A stretch of 43,116 nucleotides of DNA, from positions 1-43,116 of the forward strand of contig JABGQS010000022.1 in the NCBI GenBank assembly GCA_018648645.1, read 5' to 3'. Below, piece after piece: positions 17,912 to 26,188 of the stretch. The first letter of the stretch is position 1; the number at the start of each line of letters is the position of its first letter. Under the pieces are notes generated by a model. That model saw only the letters and a list, made by a program, of their open reading frames with translations. It made no database searches and had not been told where the DNA came from. The translations under genes were made by a program, and so were the position numbers. Origin of the DNA: Clostridia bacterium (lineage in GTDB: Bacteria; Bacillota; Clostridia; Christensenellales; SZUA-584).

Positions 17912-18495
17912 GTATTCGCATCGAGTCGCTGCAAAAGCATTTTCATAAACAAATGGTGTTCGACGATTACAGCGTCACCATCCCCGAGCGCAAAACAACG
18001 CTGATTACGGGACCCAGTGGCTGTGGTAAAACGACACTTCTGCGCATCATCGCGCGGCTCGACAAACGTTACCACGGCATCGTTAGCAATGTCCCGCACA
18101 AAATATCATATTTGTTTCAGGAAGACAGGCTGCTCCCATGGTTCACTTTACAGCAGAACGTAGAGTTCGTGCTGAAAGACATTTTCGCACCGCAAGAAGT
18201 AAGCCGCATCGCGCTCCAAATGATTAAGGCCGTAAAACTTGACGGACACGAGGACAAATTTCCCGCAAAACTTTCGGGCGGTATGAAGCGGCGAACTGCG
18301 CTTGCCCGCACTTTTGCCTATCCTTGTGACCTGCTGATACTCGACGAGCCTTTCAAAGGTCTTGACGCCGCGCTCAAAGATGACATGATTGCGTTGTTTG
18401 ATAAACTGTTTGTGCAAGCAAATAAAACCGTTATCATCGTTTCGCATGACGAGGCTGTTCTAGAGCGTATCGACTGCAACGTAATTACAATTTAG
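17908..18495 (+). CDS. ABC transporter ATP-binding protein, NitT/TauT-type
   Basis: 195 residues, short for the family (usually about 240-260). It has Walker A GPSGCGKTT (near residue 34), the Q-loop in YLFQEDRLLPW, the signature LSGGMKRRTALAR, Walker B LLILDEPFKGLD, and the switch histidine in IVSHDE. The Q-loop sequence is typical of the TauB/SsuB branch. AAAGGGGA lies just upstream of the ATG at 17908; translation is coupled to the permease by a 4-base overlap. It ends soon after the switch region and lacks the usual C-terminal extension. Confidence 0.9.
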   Translation: MSIRIESLQKHFHKQMVFDDYSVTIPERKTTLITGPSGCGKTTLLRIIARLDKRYHGIVSNVPHKISYLFQEDRLLPWFTLQQNVEFVLKDIFAPQEVSRIALQMIKAVKLDGHEDKFPAKLSGGMKRRTALARTFAYPCDLLILDEPFKGLDAALKDDMIALFDKLFVQANKTVIIVSHDEAVLERIDCNVITI

Positions 18496-18520
18496 ATTTG
18501 CACCAATAGAGGTAATGAAT

Positions 18521-19087
18521 ATGAATGACGATAAAATTCGCTGCAACTGGGCAGCCACCGACCCAATATACATTGACTATCACGACAACGAATGGGGAAA
18601 GCCCGTGCATGACGACCGCAAGCTATTCGAGATGCTGATTCTCGAAGGTGCTCAAGCAGGTCTGTCGTGGATAACTATTCTCAAGCGCGCGGATGGCTAC
18701 CGCGCAGTGTTCGACAACTTCGACTGGACGGTTTGCGCAAAATATACCGATGAGCAGCTGGATGCAAAGCGGCAGGACGCTCGCATCATCCGAAACCGTC
18801 TCAAGATTTACTCCGTACGCTCAAACGCACTCGCTTTTACGAAAATCATCAACGAGTTTGGCAGCTTCAACGACTATCTATGGAAGTTCGTTGACAATAA
18901 ACCAATTATCAACCATTTTGAAGCCCTTTCGCAAATGCCGGCAACAACACCGCTCAGCGACACCATCAGCAAGGACCTCAAGAAGCGTGGCTTCAAGTTC
19001 ATAGGTTCAACGATTGTATACGCGTATATGCAGGCAGTGGGTTTAGTGAACGATCACGTAGTTGGTTGTTTTGCGAGGGGTGTTTGA
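18521..19087 (+). CDS. tag: DNA-3-methyladenine glycosylase I (Tag)
   Basis: 188 residues, similar along its length to E. coli Tag: DYHDNEWG, FEMLILEGAQAGLSWITIL, LKKRGFKFIGSTIVYAYMQA and GLVNDHVVGC. It removes 3-methyladenine from alkylated DNA (base excision repair). All four zinc ligands are present: Cys8, His21, His179 and Cys183. AGAGG is 8 bases before the ATG at 18521 but only 2 before an alternative ATG at 18515, so I use 18521. It is 25 bases downstream of the ABC ATPase and may be co-transcribed with it. Confidence 0.95.
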   Translation: MNDDKIRCNWAATDPIYIDYHDNEWGKPVHDDRKLFEMLILEGAQAGLSWITILKRADGYRAVFDNFDWTVCAKYTDEQLDAKRQDARIIRNRLKIYSVRSNALAFTKIINEFGSFNDYLWKFVDNKPIINHFEALSQMPATTPLSDTISKDLKKRGFKFIGSTIVYAYMQAVGLVNDHVVGCFARGV

Positions 19088-19153
19088 TTGGGCACAGTTC
19101 AACACTCAAACGTCCAGCCACATTTATATGCTCAAGCACACACATTCTGCGCA

Positions 19154-19190
19154 CAAAAAAATCCACATCATCTACCCTCGACATGGATTA
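19154..19190 (-). terminator. Possible terminator of the CAP-domain gene
   Basis: Minus strand AATCCA (19184-19189) and TGGATT (19160-19165) can pair and are followed by seven T residues. The stem is only six strong pairs, with further weak pairs inside. Confidence 0.5.
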
Positions 19191-19202
19191 TTCTATCATT
19201 AT

Positions 19203-20093
19203 CTACCTAAACTTCGCAAACCACTGCGTGATATAAAACACTCCTTCACTTTCGTCCCACTCTATTCCGATACCGATATGTGTGAAGTCTGTGTTCAAAA
19301 TGTTTGCTCTGTGTCCAGACGAGCCCATCAACATCGAATGTGCGCTGCTGACAGAGCTGTTGTACGCTATGTTCTCGCCCGCCCCGGAATAGCTTATACC
19401 GCTGGCATTCACCCGCGCCGCAAATGTACCGCGCGTCGGCGAAGTGTGCGAGAAAAAGTTGTTGTCCGCCATGTCCGCGCTATGCACCCGCGCGTTGCTT
19501 CGCAGAACAGAGCTTACTTCCAGCGGCGGCAATCCTTCTGCCGCACGCGCCGCATTCACCTTGTTGACCATCGAGCGCTCAAGCGATGCCGTGTTCACTG
19601 CAGGCTCGGTCGGCTCAGGCGTCGGCTCAGGCGTAGGCATCGGCATTTCTGTCGGTTGCGCTGTCGGGCTTGCTGTCGGTGATGCTATCGGGTTTGCGGA
19701 TGGCTGCGCTGTTGGGCTCGCTGTTGGTGGTGTTCCCGGGCTCTCCGACGGCGCCTCTGATGGCGAAATCGTCGGCGATGTGCTCGGGCTTTCTGATGGT
19801 TCTTCGACAGGGCTTTCAGCCGGGTTATCAGTCGGCTCTTGCGTAGGCTTTGCCCCCGCCGTGTCCGTCAAAACTTCAATCGGGTTTTCCGTCAATTCTT
19901 GCGTCTGCCCCTGCGATGTCCACTCTTCACCCTCGGATACCTCAAATACGCTCATTTGCTTCTCAGGCGCAGGCAAAGACAGCTCTTGCTGCGCTACCTG
20001 CCCAAGTTGCGTAATTTTATCGACAGCATATTGGCACGATGCCAAGCAAACTGCCATAAGTATTATTAATATAATAAGCGCCGTTCTTTTCAT
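19203..20093 (-). CDS. CAP/SCP-domain lipoprotein with long Pro/Ser/Thr linker (YkwD-like)
   Basis: 296 residues. A lipoprotein signal (LILMAVCLASC) is followed by an acidic region, then about 85 residues rich in Pro, Ser, Thr and Ala with repeats such as SPTASPTAQP. A C-terminal CAP/SCP domain (PF00188) carries VNAARAAEGLPPLEVSS, SADMADNNFFSHTSP, GENIAYN and SGHRANILN. The His and Glu of the CAP cavity appear conserved. Bacterial members are extracellular and of unknown activity; one is made during sporulation. The linker probably spans the cell wall. GCGGGAGAAG precedes the ATG at 20093. Confidence 0.9.
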   Translation of the reverse strand: MKRTALIILIILMAVCLASCQYAVDKITQLGQVAQQELSLPAPEKQMSVFEVSEGEEWTSQGQTQELTENPIEVLTDTAGAKPTQEPTDNPAESPVEEPSESPSTSPTISPSEAPSESPGTPPTASPTAQPSANPIASPTASPTAQPTEMPMPTPEPTPEPTEPAVNTASLERSMVNKVNAARAAEGLPPLEVSSVLRSNARVHSADMADNNFFSHTSPTRGTFAARVNASGISYSGAGENIAYNSSVSSAHSMLMGSSGHRANILNTDFTHIGIGIEWDESEGVFYITQWFAKFR

Positions 20094-20278
20094 ATTGTGC
20101 TTCTCCCGCAAAATTAAGTTTCGTGAACCTGCCTGCTTTTCGCACACAGATGCCGTTATACATAAATACCCGCAATTTGCTCTGCATAAACAAAAACATT
20201 AAGTCAGCACATAAAGCGTGCTCACATGCATTGTTGTTATAGCGATATTCACATCTCGGTTAATTTCTAAGCTCGCTT

Positions 20279-20782
20279 CTATTCTGCTGCCGGTGGCACA
20301 AATGTCCTGGCCGCCGCTTCCTTGTCAAGCTCGTACAGCCCCATACCATCGCCCACCATTTTGACTTTGCCGATCATGGTGCTAAACGTATCTTCCTCTT
20401 CAACCTGCTCGTCAACGTACCAGTTCAAAAAATTGACCGCTGCATAGTCCTTTTCCTCATGGGCAATGCTCATCAGATAGTTGATGCGGTCTGTCACGGT
20501 TTTCTCGTGTGCCAGCCCTTTTTCAAAGGCGTCCAATACAGAGCTAAACTCAGTTGGCGGGTCCTCAAATCCGGTTATCACAACTTTTTCATCACGCTGA
20601 TTCAGATACCGATAGAATCTCATCGCGTGAAAATCCTCCTCCTGCCCCTGTGCCAAAAACCAGCTTTCAAAACCCGGCAAGTCGTTTGCCGCACTGTACG
20701 CTGCCATCGATAAATAGAAGTGCTGCGAGTAAAACTCAAGTCCAATCTGCTTGTTAATTTCACCTAAAAGTTTCTTGTTCAT
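20279..20782 (-). CDS. ftnA: Ferritin (non-heme, FtnA-type)
   Basis: 167 residues. The ferroxidase residues line up with E. coli FtnA: Glu16, Glu49 and His52 (QGQEEDFHAM), Glu93, Gln126 and Glu129 (DEQVEEEDTF). It oxidises Fe(II) and stores it in a 24-subunit shell. No heme-binding Met pattern typical of bacterioferritin is evident. GAGGAGA lies just upstream of the ATG, and a TTGAAT-17-TATAAT promoter follows. No clear Fur box was identified by eye. A single-gene unit. Confidence 0.95.
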   Translation of the reverse strand: MNKKLLGEINKQIGLEFYSQHFYLSMAAYSAANDLPGFESWFLAQGQEEDFHAMRFYRYLNQRDEKVVITGFEDPPTEFSSVLDAFEKGLAHEKTVTDRINYLMSIAHEEKDYAAVNFLNWYVDEQVEEEDTFSTMIGKVKMVGDGMGLYELDKEAAARTFVPPAAE

Positions 20783-20810
20783 AATAATCTCCTCTCGCAT
20801 TGTCTATATA

Positions 20811-20839
20811 ATTATAGAACAAGCACCCAATTTATTCAA
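20811..20839 (-). promoter_or_regulatory. Putative sigma-A promoter of the ferritin gene
   Basis: Minus strand TTGAAT (20834-20839), 17-base spacer, TATAAT (20811-20816). Confidence 0.65.
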
Positions 20840-20903
20840 CATATCAGCTGCAAAGTTTACAGCCATTTCATTTTGCACGCTGAGTGGTCAATGTTTCAAG
20901 AAA

Positions 20904-20963
20904 GTATTTGGTGCTTTTGCATTGAGAATATGAATGTATTTGGTGCCTTCTTATTAAGGATAC
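20904..20963. repeat. Imperfect tandem repeat, two units, period 32
   Basis: GTATTTGGTGC begins at 20904 and again at 20936, and the similarity continues for about 25 bases with several changes. It lies upstream of the ferritin promoter and downstream of the DUF1697 gene. No function is evident. Confidence 0.5.
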
Positions 20964-21018
20964 ATCCTCACATATTGTTTTTTTATATGTTCTTACGCGA
21001 GTTCACCCCTAGACCACT

Positions 21019-21579
21019 CTATAACGCCATAGTCTTTGCTAATGCAACAAGCTTATTCACCGTTTTCCAGTTGCGCACCGTTATAGACGCGTCCAGCTTC
21101 AAAAGATTATTCGCTAATTTAGAATTGCGAATACTGGTGCTAAATAGCAAATAGACTTCGCTTCCTATAATTTGGTATTTCTCAGTTTCGCTTTGATAAT
21201 TGCGTATACGCTCAATCGATTCGCTTGATGGCACTTGGTTCAGAAAAGCGACATATACGCTCTCCCCCGCTTTATTCGATTCCGCTTCTGCCACTTCTTC
21301 TTGCGAAAACGGGCTGTTGTGAGTAACCTCCTCCATTTGAGCACTTGTTCTCAAAACAACAGGAACAAAAAAACCAAACTCCCTCTTAATCTGCTGCTCG
21401 AGGAATATGCGCAAAGGCTCCTCGTCTTCACTGGACCGAAAGAGGACATTACCGCTTTGAATGTACGTTTGCACCGGGCCAAGATCGATCGCTTCGAACA
21501 AGAGCCTCAACTCGGCCATTTTTATCAGATTTCTACCGCCTACATTAATCCCTTTTAACAACGCAATATAAGTGTGCAC
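21019..21579 (-). CDS. DUF1697 family protein
   Basis: About 186 residues, from the GTG at 21579: (V)HTYIALLKGINVGGRNLIKM is the typical opening of the DUF1697 family, followed by YIQSGNVLFRS and, at the C-terminus, ASITVRNWKTVNKLVAL. These are cytosolic proteins of unknown function common in bacteria. Start choice: the GTG matches where family members begin; an in-frame TTG six codons upstream (21597) is the alternative. Ribosome binding signals are weak for both. No operon partner; the next gene upstream, rlmD, ends 49 bases away on the same strand. Confidence 0.85.
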   Translation of the reverse strand: MHTYIALLKGINVGGRNLIKMAELRLLFEAIDLGPVQTYIQSGNVLFRSSEDEEPLRIFLEQQIKREFGFFVPVVLRTSAQMEEVTHNSPFSQEEVAEAESNKAGESVYVAFLNQVPSSESIERIRNYQSETEKYQIIGSEVYLLFSTSIRNSKLANNLLKLDASITVRNWKTVNKLVALAKTMAL

Positions 21580-21627
21580 TTTTCTGCCCCATTTCAAATT
21601 TCCATCACTTCAGGTGTTACTTTACTG

Positions 21628-22962
21628 TCACCTTGACAGCCGCGCCACGCTCTCCACATGCGTTGTATGCGCAAACATATCCACACCCTTAACATTCTCT
21701 ACAGTATACCCCTGCTCTGCAAACAGCGCCGCATCCCTTGCCAGTGTCGCCGGGTTGCACGACACATACACGATTCTTCTCGGTGCAATCTCGCATATTT
21801 TATCTACCAAATCAGCATCACAACCCTTCCTCGGCGGGTCTATGATGACGGTGTCCGGCGCTCCAACCATTCTTTGTGCATCTGCCAGTCTCTCCCCCGC
21901 GTCTCCCGCTATAAACTGAGCGTTGATTATTTCGTTCAGCTTGGCGTTTTGCTCTGCGTTGTCTACAGCGCTTTGCACATACTCGATACCAACAACTGTC
22001 TTTGCGCGCTTTGCCGCAAGCAGGCTTATAGTACCGATGCCGCAAAACAAGTCAAACACCACGTCCGTTGCTTGTATATCGGCAAATTCGAGCGCGATTT
22101 TGTACAGTCTTTGCGTCTGCGCATGATTCACTTGCAAAAAGCTCGGCAGCGCTGCCCTAAACTTCAAATCTTCGTACTGCTCGGTGATATAATCCTCTCC
22201 AAACATGGTTATGTTCTTCTCGCCGAGTATCGCATTGGTTTTCTTATCGTTGATGTTCTGCACGATGCTGACCACACCTTTAACTTTTTTCAACGCAGCA
22301 ATCAGCCTTTCGTCCACAATGCTCTTTGTAGAAACAACACCAACCATAACCTCGCCGACCGACGACTCTCTCACAACGATATGTCGCAATACACCTTTAT
22401 CAGTCTTCTCTTCGTAAGCAATAATTCCGTTATCGTTTGCCCAATCCACCACAACGTTCTTAACCTCGTTAATGCGCGCACTCTGTATTGCGCAGTCGCT
22501 CGGCACAACACGATGGCTGCGAACTGCATAAAATCCCGCCTGCACCCTTCCGTCAATCTGCGCAACAGGGAACGCAGCTTTGTTGCGATAATGCCTCGTG
22601 TTTTCCTGCGCCAAAACATCCGGCAGCTCTATATCAATACCGCCGAGCCGCTTCATGCTCTGCTTAATGTGATTGGCTTTAAACGTTACCTGCTCTTCAT
22701 AATTCAGATGCTGCAATGTACAGCCGCCGCATTTGCCGAACACTCCACAAAGCGGCGTGACTCGGCTGACCGTTTCAGCAACTATCTGCTGCAGCAAACC
22801 GACTGCAAAGCTTTTCTTGGCTTTGATAATCTTGACTTTAACACGCTCGCCGGGCAGCGCCTTTGCCACGAACACAATCTGTCCGTCAAGCCGCTCAATG
22901 CCTGCGCCTTCGATAGAAATATCGTCTATCGTAATTTCGATAATATCGTTCTTCTTTAGCAT
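21628..22962 (-). CDS. rlmD: 23S rRNA (uracil-5-)-methyltransferase RlmD/RlmCD (RumA family)
   Basis: 444 residues. An N-terminal TRAM domain (residues 1-60) is followed by an iron-sulfur cluster motif with Cys72, Cys78 and Cys81 (CGVFGKCGGC) and a later Cys in PSDCAIQ. The C-terminal Rossmann methyltransferase domain has DLFCGIGTISL (SAM binding), IIDPPRKGC, and the catalytic SCNPATLARD. It makes 5-methyluridine in 23S rRNA; Firmicute homologues may modify two positions (RlmCD), which cannot be settled here. The start overlaps the upstream GNAT gene by 7 bases, indicating translational coupling. Confidence 0.93.
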   Translation of the reverse strand: MLKKNDIIEITIDDISIEGAGIERLDGQIVFVAKALPGERVKVKIIKAKKSFAVGLLQQIVAETVSRVTPLCGVFGKCGGCTLQHLNYEEQVTFKANHIKQSMKRLGGIDIELPDVLAQENTRHYRNKAAFPVAQIDGRVQAGFYAVRSHRVVPSDCAIQSARINEVKNVVVDWANDNGIIAYEEKTDKGVLRHIVVRESSVGEVMVGVVSTKSIVDERLIAALKKVKGVVSIVQNINDKKTNAILGEKNITMFGEDYITEQYEDLKFRAALPSFLQVNHAQTQRLYKIALEFADIQATDVVFDLFCGIGTISLLAAKRAKTVVGIEYVQSAVDNAEQNAKLNEIINAQFIAGDAGERLADAQRMVGAPDTVIIDPPRKGCDADLVDKICEIAPRRIVYVSCNPATLARDAALFAEQGYTVENVKGVDMFAHTTHVESVARLSR

Positions 22963-23444
22963 CCTGTCCCTGCCCTCGTCTTCTCCAGCTTCACATAATT
23001 GCCGTTTATATACTCCGAGTATCTGCTGCCGACAACTTTCCAGCCGTTTTTCTGATAAAACGCAATTGCCGCCACATTTTTCTCGAAGGTTTCCAGCTTA
23101 ATCACAGCATTGTTCTCAAACATCTGCGACTGCGCGTAATCAAGCAGCGCTTTGCCAAAGCCGCCGCCTTGAAACGCGTATTTTACAAGCAGCACGTGTA
23201 CAAAATCGTCCCAAAACGCACACATACCAACGATTTGCTCTTCAAACTCGCAGACAACTGTGCTAGCAAGGTGCTCTTCAATGTCCTTTTCGAGCAATCC
23301 GCTGCCTAAATACTCATCTACATTGCTTTGCCCAAGAAACGGCACATAGTTTTTAAACCCGACATCTGCTGCAATCAGCTTCATCTGCTTAATGTCGTCT
23401 GCATCAGCTTTTCTGATAGTCGGTTTTGATTTGAATGGTCGCAT
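22956..23444 (-). CDS. GNAT family N-acetyltransferase
   Basis: 162 residues with the acetyl-CoA loop FQGGGFGKALLDYA near residue 95 and a C-terminal FYQKNGWKVVG, both typical of GNAT enzymes (PF00583). The acceptor is unknown. AAGGTGG precedes the ATG. Its own promoter is at 23473-23501, and its end overlaps rlmD, so it is the first gene of a two-gene unit. Confidence 0.88.
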   Translation of the reverse strand: MRPFKSKPTIRKADADDIKQMKLIAADVGFKNYVPFLGQSNVDEYLGSGLLEKDIEEHLASTVVCEFEEQIVGMCAFWDDFVHVLLVKYAFQGGGFGKALLDYAQSQMFENNAVIKLETFEKNVAAIAFYQKNGWKVVGSRYSEYINGNYVKLEKTRAGTGC

Positions 23445-23472
23445 TTGTCCACCTTAGTGTTTATCTAGCTTG

Positions 23473-23501
23473 ATTATAGCGAATTTACAGCTTTTATACA
23501 A
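23473..23501 (-). promoter_or_regulatory. Putative sigma-A promoter of the GNAT-rlmD unit
   Basis: Minus strand TTGTAT (23496-23501), 17-base spacer, TATAAT (23473-23478). It begins immediately after the terminator of the SIMPL gene. Confidence 0.65.
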
Positions 23502-23503
23502 AT

Positions 23504-23539
23504 AAAAAAGCACGGTCAGCGCTATGCCAACCGTGCTCT
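23504..23539 (-). terminator. Intrinsic terminator of the sigma-DUF4349-SIMPL unit
   Basis: Minus strand AGCACGGT (23530-23537) pairs with ACCGTGCT (23510-23517) and is followed by six T residues. It lies 12 bases past the SIMPL stop. Confidence 0.88.
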
Positions 23540-23551
23540 TCGTTAGTTTAT

Positions 23552-24331
23552 CTAATTTATCTCGTAAACCACCGTAACGTTCGCGGTTATTTCAAGCTCG
23601 CCTGCGGTAATCGGCGTAGGTGCTCCGGCCATTTCGTCCATCGCAACATCCGCGACCATGTCATACTTCTCGTACGCAACATATCCGAAAGAGTTCTCCG
23701 AAATGCGCAGCGTTCCAACAATCGTGTTGCCGCTTGCCGAGATAATCGCCTCTGCCTTGCCCATCGCCGTAGTCATCGCCAGCTTAAGCGCTTCGTTATA
23801 CGGTCCGCTTTGATCAAGCAGCGAGAAGTTCACAGGATACGAAGTGTTCGCCCCGTTTTCTGCCGCAATGTCGATGTACTTGCCAACGTTGTCTATGTCC
23901 GTAATCGTCAGCTCAACCATGTTCCTCACTTCATACGCCGTGATGCTCTGTGTGTCATAGTTGTATCTCGGCGTCGTAGAGTAGTTGGTTGTGCGCATGT
24001 CATCATCGCTCAATCCCGCCTCTTTTAGTGCCGCGAATATCGCGTTCATCGCGTCCTTGTTCTGCGATTGTGCAGTTGCTGCGTTCTTGTGGTTGGTCGT
24101 CACACCCACCGTTACATACGCCACGTCCGGCATCACCTTGATGCTGCCTGCGCCCGTCACACTCAGCTCGCTTTTTGTCTGCACGTTCTCGCCAAGCTCC
24201 ACGATAATACTGTCCTTGCCGTAGTTCTCCGTGCTCGGTTTTTCAGTTGCTTCTTTTACAATTGGGACACACCCAACCATTGCCAGTGCCACTATCAGCA
24301 CGAGCGCTACTATTACAATTTTAGTTTTCAT
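23552..24331 (-). CDS. SIMPL-domain (DUF541) lipoprotein
   Basis: About 259 residues. A signal peptide ends in a lipobox (LAMVGC, Cys21), followed by a SIMPL/DUF541 domain beginning near residue 56: LSVTGAGSIKVMPDVAYVTV, then AALKEAGLSDDDMRTTNYST and an AMTTAMGKAEAIISASGN helix. Family members are exported or envelope proteins with unclear function, linked in some bacteria to oxidative or envelope stress. The start at 24331 follows AGGTGAT. It lies 12 bases after DUF4349 and closes the sigma-factor unit. Confidence 0.9.
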   Translation of the reverse strand: MKTKIVIVALVLIVALAMVGCVPIVKEATEKPSTENYGKDSIIVELGENVQTKSELSVTGAGSIKVMPDVAYVTVGVTTNHKNAATAQSQNKDAMNAIFAALKEAGLSDDDMRTTNYSTTPRYNYDTQSITAYEVRNMVELTITDIDNVGKYIDIAAENGANTSYPVNFSLLDQSGPYNEALKLAMTTAMGKAEAIISASGNTIVGTLRISENSFGYVAYEKYDMVADVAMDEMAGAPTPITAGELEITANVTVVYEIN

Positions 24332-24343
24332 CTTAATCACCTA

Positions 24344-25354
24344 TTATTTGTTTTCTTTTTCTTGCTGTTCTTGCTTTCTGCGCTTTCGCCTCTTGGCTGA
24401 TTTCACGCTTACCAGCACGATAATGAGTATCGCCGCAAGTATCGCTATAACCGGCAGTGCTGCAATAAACACAACTGCAAACCCTTTAAAGAACCTCGCA
24501 AGCCAGTTGATTACAGAGTAGAACGCGTTGCTTATACGTTCGCCCAGCGTCTTCTCTGACGGCACGATCTCTGCCTGTTCCTGCACTTCCTCCAAGTTGA
24601 GGGTAATTGTCGAGAAGTCAATCAAGCTGTCATAACTTCTCAGGCTCATCTCATAGCTTTGAATCTCATAGCTAACGTTTGCAAGCTCTCTTTCAAGCTC
24701 AATAATGTCCTCGAGTGTAGCCGCTTTTTCCAGCAGCTCTTGCAGTCGGTCTTCTCTTATTCTAAGAGTCTCCAGCCGCGTTTCCACATCAAAGTACTGC
24801 AACGAGACGTCTTGACCGCTCACCGAGCTGCTCGTCGTTTCACCCACGCCTTCGAGCATCCTTATAAACGAGTCAAACTTTGCACTAGGCACACGAACAG
24901 TAATTTCGGCGTATCTGCCCCTATCGTTCCATTCCTCGGGCTTAGTGCCCGAAACATTCGAACTTTCTACATATCCGCCAACTTCTTTGACTTTGCTCAT
25001 AATTCTTCTGTAGTCCTCGTCAAACGCCTTTGTGCGTGCAGCGATATATCCGCTGAAAATAATCTTTCGGTCCACGCTCGGCTCAAGTATCGAACCGCTG
25101 TCGTCAATGTCAACATTCGTACCACCGGCGCTGTCGTCTCCGTCAAACGCTTCTTCCGCATACTCTTCATCGTACGCCCTGTCATCCATCGGTGCCTCGG
25201 CAGCCATTTCCTCAGACTCTACCATGTCTAACGTTGCTTTTTCCGCATAATAGTCATCTGACACTGCCTCGTTGGTTGCCGCGGGTGAACACCCGACAAA
25301 CAGCATAGCCGTTGCCAAAACGAGCAGCATAGTTGCGATTAATCCCTTTTTCAT
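24344..25354 (-). CDS. DUF4349 lipoprotein with coiled coil and C-terminal membrane segment
   Basis: 336 residues. Lipobox LFVGC (Cys22), an acidic low-complexity region (residues 30-85), then the DUF4349 domain: DRKIIFSGYIAART, ITVRVPSAKFDSFI, DVSLQYFDVETRLETLRIRE, and a predicted coiled coil through LEDIIELERELANVSYEIQ. A transmembrane segment (about 295-318) and a Lys/Arg-rich cytoplasmic tail finish it. Members often sit beside ECF sigma factors. With both a lipid anchor and a membrane span, it could pass an envelope signal inward; that is inference. AAGGAGGG precedes the ATG. Confidence 0.9.
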   Translation of the reverse strand: MKKGLIATMLLVLATAMLFVGCSPAATNEAVSDDYYAEKATLDMVESEEMAAEAPMDDRAYDEEYAEEAFDGDDSAGGTNVDIDDSGSILEPSVDRKIIFSGYIAARTKAFDEDYRRIMSKVKEVGGYVESSNVSGTKPEEWNDRGRYAEITVRVPSAKFDSFIRMLEGVGETTSSSVSGQDVSLQYFDVETRLETLRIREDRLQELLEKAATLEDIIELERELANVSYEIQSYEMSLRSYDSLIDFSTITLNLEEVQEQAEIVPSEKTLGERISNAFYSVINWLARFFKGFAVVFIAALPVIAILAAILIIVLVSVKSAKRRKRRKQEQQEKENK

Positions 25355-25399
25355 AATTACCCTCCTTAAATACACGTCCATATTGCTTTACAAGTATTA

Positions 25400-25426
25400 G
25401 ACGCGTCCCCTATCTATTTAGTTCCA
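25400..25426 (-). promoter_or_regulatory. Candidate ECF-type promoter upstream of the DUF4349 gene
   Basis: Minus strand TGGAAC (25421-25426), 17-base spacer, CGTC (25400-25403). This resembles the TGAAAC/CGTA pattern of SigW-like promoters and lies in the gap between the sigma gene and DUF4349. It could be the target of the sigma factor itself. Confidence 0.5.
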
Positions 25427-25431
25427 ACATT

Positions 25432-25983
25432 TTAATAATTAATCAGAATTTCTTTCAGCCGCTGCCTCGCTCTGCTGATTCTGCTCTTGACAGTACCGAC
25501 GCTGACAGACAAGCACGCCGCTACTTCTTCGTATGAAAGACCGTTGATGTCGCGCAGTATAACAACGCTCTTGTGGTCAACAGATAGTGTATTTATCGCT
25601 TTTTGGATGTCGCCCGCAAGCTCAAGCTGCAGCATACTTTCCTCAGGCGAAGCATTGCTGGTGTCTCTGTATGACGCGCCGCTCTCGATAGACGCCTCCA
25701 GCGACACGACGTTCTTTTTGTGCTTGCGCAGCCCGTCAAGGCACGTGTTCACGGTAATTCGATATATCCACGACGAGAACGAAGAATCGCCTTTGAACGC
25801 TTTGATGCGCTTGTAAATCTTAATCAGCGCTTCCTGCGCCATGTCATACGCGTCCGCTTCGTTGCCCATATATCGGTAAGCCGTGTTATAAACCCTTTTT
25901 TCGTATGCAAAAAGCAGCTCTTCCAAAGCCGTGCTGTCGCCCTTTTGAGCCCGCTTTACTAAAAGTTCTACAGCCTCCTGCAT
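25432..25983 (-). CDS. ECF-family RNA polymerase sigma factor (SigW-like)
   Basis: 183 residues. Region 2 (residues about 20-90) includes YRYMGNEADAYDMAQEALIK and SFSSWIYRITVNTCLDGLRK; region 4 (about 125-175) includes SVVILRDINGLSYEEVAACL and the recognition helix VGTVKSRISRARQRLKE. No region 1 or 3, as for ECF factors. It redirects RNA polymerase to stress promoters. GAGGGAG precedes the ATG. No zinc-binding anti-sigma gene lies next to it; the neighbours are DUF4349 and SIMPL lipoproteins. It is divergent from a methyltransferase gene. Confidence 0.95.
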   Translation of the reverse strand: MQEAVELLVKRAQKGDSTALEELLFAYEKRVYNTAYRYMGNEADAYDMAQEALIKIYKRIKAFKGDSSFSSWIYRITVNTCLDGLRKHKKNVVSLEASIESGASYRDTSNASPEESMLQLELAGDIQKAINTLSVDHKSVVILRDINGLSYEEVAACLSVSVGTVKSRISRARQRLKEILINY

Positions 25984-26028
25984 ATTTCTCCCTCACAGCA
26001 ATCATCACAATGTCAATAGTATACTAGA

Positions 26029-26057
26029 ATTATACATGATTACCTCATTGGTTGCAA
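26029..26057 (-). promoter_or_regulatory. Putative sigma-A promoter of the ECF sigma gene
   Basis: Minus strand TTGCAA (26052-26057), 17-base spacer, TATAAT (26029-26034). Confidence 0.6.
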
Positions 26058-26121
26058 AGACATAATCGGATATTGCCAAAAATAAACGCTTTGTTTTGCG
26101 AACTCTATCGCGATAGTCGTA

Positions 26122-26150
26122 TTGAAAAGTATATTGTGATGTAGTATATT
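26122..26150 (+). promoter_or_regulatory. Putative sigma-A promoter of the methyltransferase gene
   Basis: TTGAAA (26122-26127), 17-base spacer, TATATT (26145-26150). About 32 bases of leader. Confidence 0.6.
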
Positions 26151-26188
26151 TAGGCTACAGGGCAAAAACGCTTTCCGGAGGGGTTATT

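Noticed and set aside
19444-20202. Gly/Val/Ser-rich 252-codon frame on the + strand
   Set aside because: It is the antisense of the Pro/Ser/Thr linker of the CAP-domain lipoprotein; low complexity is inherited from that repeat.
20873-21154. 93-codon + strand frame upstream of the ferritin gene
   Set aside because: Its start is unsupported, it covers the imperfect tandem repeat, and it runs into the antisense of the DUF1697 gene.
21658-22959. 433-codon open frame on the + strand opposite rlmD
   Set aside because: It mirrors rlmD, is rich in Cys, His and Arg with no domain pattern, and has no ribosome binding site. The minus-strand gene has clear motifs.
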